Below, piece by piece: positions 1 to 12,000 of a stretch of DNA of 64,000 nt. Numbering within the stretch: the stretch's first letter is position 1; each line of letters opens with the position of its first letter. The notes under the pieces were generated by a model, which had not been told where the DNA came from, ran no database searches, and worked only from the letters and a program-made list of their open reading frames with translations. The DNA comes from Embiotoca jacksoni. Taxonomy: Eukaryota; Chordata; Actinopteri; Embiotocidae. The stretch is from assembly GCA_022577435.1 (NCBI GenBank), contig JAKOON010000012.1, positions 3,337,912-3,401,911 of the forward strand. The letters run 5' to 3'. The position numbers and the translations under genes are program-made.

Positions 1-1740
1 CTCCAGCTTGTTTGCACATTACACACATTATTTATAATGGAATACAGGGCTTGATGAATGAGCACCCATGATCTTCCTCTCGATCTCTCCATTGAGCAGA
101 CATGTCCTCCTGAAGGGGGGCTGAGCGGAGAAAAAAGAGGAGAGCTTGCTTTTTAAATTAATCAATCCTTTCTCATTTCCCCCTCTCCTCCTAGGCAGAC
201 AGACCTCTCCAGGAGGGGGGTCTGCGGCAGTAGGGAGGGGGAAAAAAACAAAACATTGTCATCTGTTTTCACGGAGGTGGCAGAGACCCAGCCTCTAGCT
301 GTGCGTTGGCGAGGAGAGAGAAAAACGGATAGCAAGAGTGGAATGAGGGTAAGGAGGAGTAGGTGGCTATAGGGACGATAGGAAGGATAGGAAAGGGAAA
401 GGTGCAAGAGGAGGTTGATCAAAGTAATCGGGAAGAGACGCAATAGGCAGGAGAGAGCACCAGGCCACATGCTAGGAGTTGGGTTAGGATAATAGCCGAG
501 GATCATGGGATATGCTGGCCTCCATACGTGTACAAAGGCAGCTCACAGATGACAGTGCAGTGGCATACCGGGCACTGATCCAGAGTGCCATCCCCCTTGG
601 GAAGAGTCTCTCTTTCACTCTATTGGAGTGTCTCTCTCCCCTTGTCTCTCACAAATCACTCAATTCCTATTTGTCTTTCTCCCCATTTCACTCCCTCTCA
701 TCTCTCTATTGTCATCCCTGGTCCCGTGTTATCCAATAAACTCTCTCTCTCACTGCTTTTCTTCACTGGTCCTCATAATCAAATTAGATTTGCTTGAAGT
801 AGCAGGAGGAAAGACTTACTCTCAATGCAGACACCACAGACACCACCCTTCAACTGACATTTATTTTTTCAATAACTTGTGATTTTGGCAGAGAGAGTAG
901 TAGATGTCACATTCCCACAGAGGTGCACGCGCACACAAACGCATGTATGCACGAAGCATAAACAGACTATTAAACAGGTTTAAGACAATGACAACAAACT
1001 CAGTGTGGGTTTCCCCAGAGGTCTATGAGCTGGATTTGTTGAAGAGACCATTGTTTTCCTCTGGCCTCCTATTTACAACCACACCTGACTTTCTTGTTTC
1101 GTGTGTGTCACTGTCAGGAAATGTATACGTCAGTGTGACCATGTGGGTGTATTGTGTCACTGTGGACCTGTAACATCTCATATTGGTAAAAAAAACATTT
1201 TTTAATTCGTGTTGCATAATGCTTAATAAAAGTCATACCATAACAAATTAACCTTACACTAACACTAAATGATTAGTTGATCATTCAGTCAGTTGACAAA
1301 CAGCAAATTCAATGACAGCAATTTTGATAACCTAAAAATTGATAGTCATTAAATGTAGATTTGCTCCTCTTCTTTTTATTATATATACCCATGTGTACCA
1401 CCCACAAGGGCCATACTTAAATGACATCCCCTTCGGGCACTGCAAATAACACTGCACTGCAACTCACACCAGAACTACACCCCCTTCAGGCACTGCACTA
1501 CCACTGCACGTCACAACCATCACACCCCCGCAGGGCACAACAGACAGTACTGCAATTAAGGTACACTGAAATCTCTGCTATGCAAAGACACCCGCACTCT
1601 CAGGGCGCATGCGCGGTAACTACTGAGTGGGTGAGCCTCAGTCCATCAGCTCTTCCACGCTGGGTTGGGACTGTAATCCATGTATCTTAAAATCATTAAT
1701 ACTAAACAAATGACATAGGACGCGACAAAGACAAACAAAT
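1..1740. other. Non-coding stretch, no gene seen
   Basis: No exon with a recognisable product and no plausible splice structure is visible here. The sequence is a mix of purine-rich tracts (about 120-480), pyrimidine-rich tracts (about 600-770) and AT-rich DNA. Open frames of 60-115 codons occur but are low-complexity (leucine, serine and proline from pyrimidine tracts) and match no family I know. It is read as intergenic DNA upstream of ctps1, or an intron of a gene lying to the left. Confidence 0.5.
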
Positions 1741-1744
1741 AAAT

Positions 1745-2300
1745 GCTAAATATGATCTAAAACTTCCAATGGTTCAAGACCCTCCCCCAGGGTCTTGCGC
1801 TTGGCGCTGGCACGGCCTCGAACAGGCTCTGTTATGTGGGGGGGGGACCACCGGCCCAGCGCAGTGAGGCACCGCCACAGACTGCAGGGGAGCCTCGTCA
1901 CCAGGCTGGAGAGCGGAATGCACTCCTCGGATTTCCCCGCCATCTCTACCTCGCCCAGCCTACCGCAGGAACCTTGCCCTACCGCCCACTTGTCTCTCTC
2001 CGCCGCCGGCAGCCCTAAACAGCATCCGGTAAGTGAGTGTTGAATCGGCTTGCTCGGCTGGGTTTCTACCCGGTCACATACACCGAGCTCCGTTCACTCT
2101 GCCCGTTTTAATCCTCTGTTCCCTCACTCACACACTCCTTACAGGTGCGATCACTCAGTAATCAGCGCAGGTGAACTCACCTGCTCCAACTCACTCTTCC
2201 CCTGCTTAGCAGACAGCGTCTCTCACTACAGTGTTCTGTTTAGCGCCCTGGTTAAAATTGTTAAGTGTGTGTTTTTGCTTTTGCTGCAGTACAGCACTGC
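1745..2300. other. GC-rich patch of unknown nature
   Basis: This stretch is clearly more GC-rich than its surroundings, especially 1,780-2,040. It carries frames open on both strands and a donor-like GGTAAGTGAG near 2,028. It runs directly into the LINE fragment that follows. The end near 2,150-2,200 (CAGGTGAACTCACCTGC, an inverted repeat) has a retroelement-leader look, but I cannot assign a family. It could be the internal region of a degraded retroelement or an exon of an unrecognised gene. Confidence 0.3.
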
Positions 2301-2309
2301 CCACATGCC

Positions 2310-2930
2310 TAATACCTCACTAATACCAAGAAAGTGGATCACATCACTCCAATTCTAGGGTCTTAACACTGGCTTCCTGTTGAACAAATAATCAACTTTA
2401 AAATCCTGCTGTTGGTGCATAAGGCACTGAATGGATTAGGGCCAAAATACATTTCTGATCTGCTGCTACCTTATGAACCACCCTGACCCCCCCAGGTCTC
2501 CTTTCTGTTCTCATAGTCAGAACTAAACATGGAGAAGCAGCATTCAGCTTTTATGCTCCACATTATCTGGAACAAACTCCCAGAAAGCTGCAGGTCTGCT
2601 GCAACCCTCAGCTCCTTTAAATCAAGATTGAAGACTTTTCTGCTTGCTGCTGCCTTTCATTAAACCAGATTTAAGGATGTTGATTGATTTCTTGCATTGC
2701 TGCATTTTACTACTGTCTTTTATTTCTTAAACTGCACTGTAACTTTTTCCTATTTTTTTGTTTGTTTAATGTTTTAATGACTGTTTTTAATGTGTTAATC
2801 ACTGTTCTTAATTGTTTTTAAATGTCCTTTTCTTTTGCCTTATGTTTTGATGCTTTAAACGGTTTTATGTGAAGCACTTTGAATTGCCTTGTTGTCGAAA
2901 TGTGCTATACAAATAAACTTGCCTTGCCTA
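2310..2930 (+). mobile_element. 3' fragment of an L2-like non-LTR retrotransposon (LINE)
   Basis: Translating with frame changes gives the characteristic C-terminal end of an L2-type LINE ORF2. A HITPIL-HWLPV block lies at about 2,335-2,385, then FKILLLVHKALNGL to about 2,440. A WNKLPES block at about 2,570 leads to SSFKSRLKTFL ending near 2,640. An AT-rich 3' UTR follows. It ends in the conserved tail AAGCACTTTGAATTGCC...GTGCTATACAAATAAA and short TTGCC repeats near 2,920-2,930. The frame is broken by stops (TAA before the HWLPV block, TGA after YEPP) and shifts, and the rest of ORF2 is missing, so this is a 5'-truncated dead copy. Such L2-type tails are abundant in teleosts. Confidence 0.85.
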
Positions 2931-5200
2931 ACCCTTTGCTGCCACAGCCACTGTTTATCCAGCCCACCAAGCACACGAGCAGCCATAATGACACTAATTG
3001 CTCAAGAGCTCACTTTTCCTCTGAGTGAGTGGTTGTGTACTGCATTGTGCCTTAAAAGCCATCTGTGTTCCCGTCTTCAATCGATCTGTCGTGTGCGTTC
3101 CTAAACTACAAGAGGACAGGGGAAAGCTCCACTCCCATTCATAAATAATGTGTGTGAGGTGAGGGGGTGTGGGCTACTGTTTCTGTGCATCTGTTTGAGC
3201 TTTGAGTTGGACCGCTTCACCCCACTGGAGGTCTGGAAGAGTGACATCTGACTCTTATGCTATCTGGCTTCACAGGGTGGAGCTGAAGGGAATGTTGCCA
3301 ACACAAACTGATGTTTGACTTTGGGAGAATGTTTGTATCCTCCTTCTGGGATGTGAACAGCTTTTACTGTTCATTTACACTACTTACGCCACCATATTAC
3401 AAGGAATAGATGGTGTTATCTAATACATGGTGGTAAGTGGTGCAGGTGCTCAAAAAAAAATAAAAAAATACTCATAACACATTATAATTAGTGAAGAGAT
3501 ATGTTGAGTTATTTGATTCAACACCCACAAATTAGTTCCAGGAAACAGCTTTTTATTTCTGACTCCTGTGAGAAGAGAAAATGACTGTTTTCACTTGATG
3601 CATTTTAAATGGAAAACAGATAATTAATGACATGCTGTTGTTTGACAGTTATTTTCATTATTAATTAATTTTCTGATTATTTTTTAAATTGATTGATAAA
3701 TCATTATCCTTCAGCATCATCAATTTTCTTTCTAAAAGTCCAAAAACTGAAAATATTCAGTTTACTATAAATAATTAAAAAAATTCTTCCATTTGAAAAT
3801 CTTTACATCTAAAGATTAGCCAACTACATTACATCTCATTTGTTGAATATGCACAAAAAAAATGTAATAATTGGAAATAATAAGAATACATATGCCTGCC
3901 ACTGTATTTTCACTTTGCAGTCACTTATGCAATTGTTAGTATCTCAAGTCTTCAGTGCCATTTATGATTTTATGTCAGTTTTAATAATAGCAAAGTCAAT
4001 CAATTCTGTATGAGTTCCAACATGATTTAGGTGGACACAATTGCCCAGACACATTGGCTTCTCTTGATCTTTGTGGGAAGTAAGAACATTAGTGGTTTTG
4101 TAGACACATACGCAGTATGAACACAGCACATTTCAAAACACGTCATTGCAAGGAACTGTCTTGTCATCCGTGCCTGAGAAAATAGGAATATACTGTGATT
4201 GTGAAGCGCAGCCATCACCAGATGCGTTTTGCAAACAGGTAGACTCAAAGAGGTAGAATTACCTTTGAATAGCCCTCCCTGGTATTTTAAGATTGCAGAG
4301 AGATGAGAGAAGCTCAGTACCTCTTCATGCAGGAGGTTAATGTGTGTCTGTGCTCACTTGTCAGATGTAATTGAAGGGAACAGCTTATGAAAATGAGGTG
4401 GCAAGGATGAGGTCTTTAATTAGATCAAGATCATGGACAGAAATGAATTAGAATCACCACTCTCATTACCCATAGCAAAAGTGGAGCAGCACGACAGTGA
4501 ATACATGAAGGACAGACAGTGTTACTGTGTAAATTGGGTTGTTTTTTTTTGTAATGCCTCACTTGACTATACCAGGATATATGATGGTATCCATACCTTC
4601 ACCAGTATTAACCTTTGTCTTACTGCATCTGATGGCTTATTTTCCTCCATAAAGTTAGTTGGATCATTATTTGTGACTAATGTTGTGCACGTCAAAAGCT
4701 CAATTTAGCCATGATTTAGGCTGAATAAAGCAACATAGAGCGCTAATGCCATCTAGTGGTAAGAGATTGTTTGAAATAATAAATAATCAAGTTACATAAC
4801 AAAGATGATAAAAAAATATTCTATATAGTTTGACTTTACTACTATAATATCTATAGGCACGTTTTCACTGGATTACAAAATATGACTGATAATAAACATG
4901 ATATCTCAATTAATAACCAGTCTCAATAATGGAAAGGAGGTCAACGTCTTGTACAAATACTGGACAACATGATTAACTGATAATATTCAATAAGCGTGAT
5001 CATTTTAAAAAAAAATTATTATTGTCAATTTCAATTATAAAATGCACACACAACTGACCTTGAATTACTTTAGTCATAACAATGTATAGGATGTGAGTCT
5101 TACCTTTTCGCCCCGAGTACGGTATCTAGGGAGAATTAAATCCGAATGCAGTCACCTGATTGGTGGATCCTGTGTGGGCGGCGGCCTGAGCTTTGCCTGA
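2931..5200. other. Intergenic DNA upstream of ctps1
   Basis: I see no gene. From about 3,430 to 5,080 the DNA is strongly AT-rich with many short A and T runs. The few open frames are under 95 codons and match nothing I recognise. GC content rises again from about 5,100 into the ctps1 promoter. Confidence 0.6.
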
Positions 5201-5337
5201 AAGGCTCAGAAGAGGGAATACAATAACCCGCGAAATCAGCGGAAGGACGCACGTCGGAGCTGTGAGAAGCGGCCCGGACAGTCAGCTTCTCCTACACGTG
5301 CTTTCACTGCAGAGGGAACTCGTGGGTCTGATACTCG
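5155..5337 (+). promoter_or_regulatory. ctps1: ctps1 promoter and non-coding exon 1
   Basis: A GC-enriched block carries an inverted CCAAT box (GATTGG, 5158-5163), an ETS-type GCGGAAGG (5239-5246) and a perfect E-box CACGTG (5295-5300). A splice donor (TCG|GTAAAT) follows position 5337. The coding exon begins after an acceptor at 6053, so exon 1 is non-coding and ends at 5337. The transcription start is not fixed by the sequence but probably lies at about 5,230-5,290. No TATA box is evident, as expected for a housekeeping gene. The CACGTG is notable because mammalian CTPS1 is a growth-linked, MYC-responsive gene; that link is inference here. Confidence 0.65.
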
Positions 5338-6068
5338 GTAAATAAAGGAGATTTCATAAGATAAATATCACCCGTGATTGGCATTCCGGGACGCCTGTTT
5401 CTCCGTTAACTAATATGTGACGGTTGTGCTCTTTCAGAGAGTCGGTTGACAATGTATAAATCCCGGTTGGTCGTTGTTGTCTCGAAATTGGATACAGCTA
5501 GGTAGCAGACGTTACGGGGTTTATGTCCCACACACAGACACGCACATGATATTAGCTAAATTAAGCCAGGTCAAACTTCCCAGCCGCTCAGGTGTCGGCT
5601 TTACACAAGTATGTACGTCGTGTTCTTTTAGTGATATTAAGTTGGCATGGTAACGATAAACTGAAATAACCCTGAAACCTCCCGAAGTCGTCTTCTTAAT
5701 ATTTCCCCGCTTAACGTCCTGCCTCTGTTTTCCCGCCATTTCACTTGTAAACACACGTTAAGCCCAGTGTTATTGTGGTTTTTTTTTAATTGATTTTACT
5801 CCTTAACTGATACCATACATACATAATACTAATGTAAGCAAAAGGATGTAAGGAAATGGTTAGCTCCACTTCCGAAGCTCAATCATTGCCTAATACACTG
5901 TTTAAATGCTTTCCAAGTCTCAATTTGCATCAGCAGTACATCTCCCATGTGGCAAAGCAGCCCTGGAGGTGTATTGTATTTTTTGTAATTTTTTTTGCAG
6001 GTTATTTAATGATTTATTTTTTTTTTTAAATTTTTTTGTGTGTGTGTGTTCAGTCGTCATATCCCACT

Positions 6069-9000
6069 ATGAAGTACATCCTGGTTACTGGTGGTGTGAT
6101 ATCTGGCATTGGTAAGGGCATCATTGCCAGCAGTGTTGGAACAATCCTCAAGTCCTGCGGCCTTCGTGTCACAGCCATCAAAATCGACCCGTATATCAAT
6201 ATTGATGCTGGCACCTTCTCACCTTATGAACACGGTGAGTAAATTACCATGCCCAACAACATTGATCTTTAATGTCATAGATCATCCATCATGTACTGTA
6301 TTAATTGATCGTGTGGTTGACTCCTGCAGTTCATTTATGACAAGATATGTGGTTGGAGCATTATGCCCTCGAAGATGAAAGGAGATGATCAGGTTTCTTC
6401 CTTACAGTAGATATTTGTTGTGTCAGCAGACAAAACACTGAATTTTTACTAGTTTCAGATCTGCTGTCACACTGAGGGTGTTGATTTTCAAATGAACACA
6501 ATCTCTGGCTGAGTGTTTTAGCATTATTTCAGAAATAATCTGTAATACTAACACATCTGAAAACGCATATCACATGGCCATTCGTATACACTGAGTATGC
6601 CACCCAAGACCAGTAAAGCACTGTATTTGGTCACAAATCAAGGATGGACACGTCGTGAATGATTAAACCAGGACGTAAACATGGTTCTCTGTCATTGTTT
6701 TCAAAAGAAAACAGGGATTTAAAGACTAAAACAGGGTCAGCAGGCTGTATTTTAGGTGTGCAAAAGGGCCGAAGTGGTAAAAGTTATGCATTTTATGAAA
6801 TCATATTTGTATAGATCTAGCCTAAAAATGGATCCTATGAATGGATGTCATTTCTGTGCTTTACAGGGGAGGTGTTTGTTCTCGATGACGGTGGTGAGGT
6901 GGATCTAGATTTGGGGAACTACGAGCGTTTCCTGGACATTCACCTTATCAGAGACAACAACATAACCACTGGAAAGATCTACCAGTCAGTAATCAACAAG
7001 GAGAGGAGAGGAGACTACCTGGGCAAGACTGTACAAGGTTAGAGATCACTGCATGTGTCGCTTGTTCTCTTTTGGCTTTAAAAATATACAAAAGCAGGTT
7101 TGGGCAATGCTGCTTAATTTGTCTGAGAGGTATCTTAAAATGCAAATACATAGATAATTAAAACAAATGTTTTTTTGTTTCTATTCCTGTTTGAATTTAA
7201 ATTTAAACACTTTTTGGAAACTTTATGCAAAATAGAAACACACTTGATATTTTTATTCAGCCAGTAAGTGTCCAACATGCAATGTAAACCCTTTTATACA
7301 ATTTATATATATGATCGTATTTATGTTTTTGCAGTGGTACCCCACATCACAGATGCCATCCAGGAGTGGGTATTGAAGCAGGCTAGGATTTCAGTAGATG
7401 ATGACGGTGTGGAGCCCCAAGTTTGTGTCATAGAGGTAATTTTTTTTTGGCAGAGGAACTTTGCATTCAGTGGGAGTCGATCCTGGACTTTGTCTTTATC
7501 AGGCCAGAAGTGTAATTTATTCTCCCGTGGGTCATTCTTAAATGATTTGTGACCAGGATGCTATTTTTCTTGAGGTTTTCGATCAGGAGCGAAACGAAGT
7601 GTGTTGCCTGAAGCAGTAGAAAATATTGGCAGTATTCTGTAAGAGGTATGAGAAATCACTGAACCTACACAAATGGACGTGTCAGTGAAGCAGAGAAACA
7701 AACACAAGTTTGAGAAACCCAAAAGTCTGGGATTTAAAAATGGATTTTATTTTTAAGGAGAGGCTGTAAAACTATCCAGACTGTTTCTGCCTTCAGCCAT
7801 GGGAAAGAAAGGATATTTATCCAAATACATAAAAGTGTTGAATCTCAGTGTTATGAATCAAGTATTTGTTTTACTGTATGTACTGCAAAATTATTTTATC
7901 TTTGATAAATTTGCAGCTGGCAAGACTCGTGCTAATAAACCAAGTTAAGTTATTATCCTGCCTCCAGCAGTCCTCTTCACGAGGCATACTTCAAACCAGC
8001 TCGGACAGTGTTATGTGCTCAGAATCTGCTGACGACATGCTATTCTTTCCAAGTCTGTCAGAGTCTGTAAGGTGCTGGGAACAAACCTGTGAGTTCATGC
8101 CTGCAGTTCTGTGGCGTAAGCTGATGTTTTGTGTCAACAGCTGGGAGGCACAGTAGGGGACATTGAGAGCATGCCTTTTATTGAGGCCTTCAGACAGTTC
8201 CAGTTCAAGGTGAAGAGGGAGAACTTCTGCAACATCCATGTCAGCTTGATACCACAGGTATGATTTCCTAATTAACACATGTATTCATTGCATATTTATT
8301 CCAGGAAAAAAGGATTAACTGGAAGATTACCATATGTTTATAAAATATGTTTGACTTTATTTATTTTAGTGAAAAAGGCTATTGCACAGTAAAAAAAAAA
8401 AAAAAAATCACCGCTGATTTATTTTGCACAGACAGTTAAAATTCAGTTTTAGCTGAATGTATCTTTTGTCTTCAGCCCAATACTACAGGAGAGCAAAAAA
8501 CCAAACCGACCCAGAACAGTGTCCGAGAGCTCAGAGGGCTCGGCTTGTCTCCAGATTTGGTGAGTCAGATAAAAGTTGGTTCTCAGACTTTGCTCTCCTG
8601 CCAGCGCCACAGATATACACAGGCCAGGTTATTATTTTTTATTATCTTTTCGATAAATCCGTATTTGTTGGTCCAAGATTTATGTCATGATGTAGACAAC
8701 TAAATGAAATCTGACAAAGCACATCTTAAACAAAGTCTGCCGCCATGGTATTATTTTTGTTTATTTATATCACTCTAAATAGACATATTTCTTTGCCAGA
8801 TAATGTGCCGCTGTACAACGCCCCTGGTAACATGTGTCAAGGATAAGATCTCCATGTTTTGTCATGTGGAGCCCACACAGGTGAAGTATTTTGATTTCAT
8901 CCTTTAAACGACATCACGTAAAACTGTGTATAGAGTAGGCTGCTAATATGGTTGTTTTAAAGCTGTACACTTCATGCCAATATTGTGGTGTATACATGTA

Positions 9001-12000
9001 ATGATGTAAGAGAATTACAGTACTTATAAGAAGGACAGGAGCTACACAATAAAGACTACCCACCACTTCCTATATGCTTTTATCGCATAGGCTTGATTAT
9101 TATGTGATCAAACATTTTACTTGGTTATATCTACAGATGTTTTTGCACTGGCGTGTTGCTGCATTTGACTGAATTTAAGCTACGGAATTGTTTAAATGTC
9201 CACCCAATAAAGAAATCCAGCATATATAAAAATATATAAGGAAATTAATTCAAACTATATAAGATTTTTCAAATTAAAATAACAACGTTATAATGTTGAC
9301 ACTAATTTAGATCAAATTAAAACGGTGAAATAACACGTTTTCTGACTTTTTCCAGGTGATCTGTGTCCACGATGTCTCCTCCATCTATAGAGTGCCCCTG
9401 CTGCTGGAGGACCAGGGTGTTGTGACCTACTTATGTAATCGGCTGAACCTACCTATCGAGATGAGGCCTAGAAGGATGCTCACAAAATGGAAGGAGATGG
9501 CTGACAGGTGAGACCTGTGAGGATGTTTGTCTCGGCAGCCGATTTGTCTTGCTCAAGGGTTGTGAGGAAATGGGCACAAATAACACACCTCTCGGTTCTT
9601 GGACAGTCCTTTCAGTCACGCACACACCACTGGGAATATTGTTACAAACCAGAAATTGTTGAACTCTTAAAGATAAAACTTCCTCAGAACTATGTGCTGT
9701 GGGGACTGAGGACGTTTTGTCTTTTAAGAGGCTGGAAGTGAAGGTAAGATAACTGACTGTTCAGTTGCTGTTTAGAAGTTCTGCGTGAATGATGCACCGG
9801 GGTCAATAGTGTTAACCATTTCCCTGTCTCTTCAGGTATGACCGTCTCTTGGAGCATGTTTCCATTGCCCTGGTGGGGAAATACACAAAGCTATCCGACT
9901 CCTACACGTCCGTTATTAAGGCCCTCGAGCACTCTGCCCTTGCCATTAATCACAAACTAGAGGTCAAGGTACGGAAACATTTAACACTTTTCTGGTTTCA
10001 GCATCGCTGCTTTACAGTTATTGTTTGGACTGTTGTCACTGAACTCGTAGAACTTCAATAATGACGTTCCCACAGGGTTGGATAAAATAAAATAATAAAA
10101 AAAAAAAAAAGGAATGTATTCGGAGAACTTTTGGGATCCTCTTGGAATACTTTAAAAAAGAGCACATGTAAAATGGTTGTTCTGTATTGTCATGATGTTT
10201 TCTTTTACCGATACTCCTGGCTGGTGAAGTTGTTCGCTGCCTTTTGCAGGCAGAGTGTTCAGAGACCGACAAACCTCTGTCTTTCCCCCGGTGATTTTTA
10301 TGAGGTATAGATTCATTTCACTGTGTTCTGTACTGATAATGATCTCAGCAGGAACTGATTGATGCACTAAAGCATTGCACTTGTTGCCTACTTATAAGAT
10401 CTGACAGTAAACCTACCTCTCGCTTTGAATTAGGATTTTTACATTTATTTCTGTTGGAAAAATTACTCAAGAGGCTTGGTTCAAAATCAAACACATCGGA
10501 CATTTATTCTTGCAAGAAGGAGCGAATACATGCCACCCTCAAAGAGAGGTGTCCAGCAGTGCTCCCCCCAGCAGTCCTCTGTAGCAGGGCTCCAGCAGTT
10601 CTCTACAGCAGTGCTCCCCCCAGCAGTTCTCTACAGCAGTGCTCTCCCCAGCAGTTCTCTACAGCAGGGCTCTCCCCAGCAGTTCTCTACAGCAGGGCTC
10701 TCCCCAGCAGTTCTCTACAGCAGGGCTCTCCCCAGCAGTTCTCTACAGCAGGGCTCTCCCCAGCAGTTCTCTACAGCAGGGCTCTCCCCAGCAGTTCTCT
10801 ACAGCAGGGCTCTCCCCAGCAGTTCTCCAGCATGGCTCTCCAGCAGTCCTCCCCAACAGTCCTCGCCCTAGCCGGGCTCTACCCAGCCTGGTTTCCCCCC
10901 AGCAGTCCTCTCCTCCGCAGTCCTCTTTAGCAGGGCTTTCCTTAGGGCAGCTTTTATACAGCTGACAGTCACCCCCATTCCCTTTGTATCTGCTTTCGTA
11001 TGGTAATACAGAGTTGGTTGCAGGTCACGAGATAAGGACACCGGGGAGGTTTGCAAATAAGACAGAAAACAAAGGAAACTTTTCGGACCCTGCTTGACAA
11101 AGAGACTTTCCGGAGCCACAATGCAAACAAGAGGAAGAGACAAATCTTTTTTTTTTTCCCATCAATTTCTTATTTGCTCTTCAGTCTGTTTGACACCTTC
11201 GGGGCTGCAGGTGAAATGATGAGACTAAAACGTTCATACACGTCATGAGAATACATCTAATAAAAATCGAATTTAATGAAATATTCTCATGTAATTAGTC
11301 TGATCTTCTTCTGCACTTTATGGTAAAGTGATGTTATAAGCCAAGTCTTTCAACTTTGGCGACACATTCACACGGTCGGTGTTTAAAAAAACAAACCAAA
11401 AAAAAACCACAATTTTTTTTGCACATCCTTTCCGTCATTTACACACCTCTGGTTTGTCGCTAAAACTGTCTAGGTTAACTTTGAAATTGAAAGTGTCACT
11501 TGCGTGCGTTTCTTTAAAATTAGATGTGGAATCGGAAAATAAATACAAAGTTTTCATCATCCGCAAAACAAAACTTGTAAATACTGCATTTCAAAATGTG
11601 ACGTTGACTAAATACAGATACTTCACTTTGCTATTCTGCTGTTACTTGTATTCCGTTACATCCCAACCCTGCGTTTGCATGCGTTTCTATGGCAGTTTGC
11701 CCGTTGCCCTGACGTTGACTGATCTCTTTCCAAATTCTACTGTTTGTTGTTATTGCAGTACATCGACTCTGCTGACTTGGAGAATACAACTCTGCAAGAC
11801 GAGCCAGTGAAATACCACGAGGCCTGGCAAAACCTCTGCAGTTCTGAGTGAGGAGACCGACCTGGGAGAAACGTGCGCTTGGATGATGTTGGAAATTAGC
11901 TGCTATTAATGTCAAGTTTTATACTCTGGTGATACAAGTGTTATCATTCATGCCACATGATGGCAGTAAAGCGTAATATTACAGACGTGAAGCGTTAAGT

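Noticed and set aside
10454..10965. Three overlapping Ser/Gln/Leu-rich open frames of 108-158 codons
   Set aside because: They are the three readings of the 28-bp minisatellite inside a ctps1 intron, not genes.
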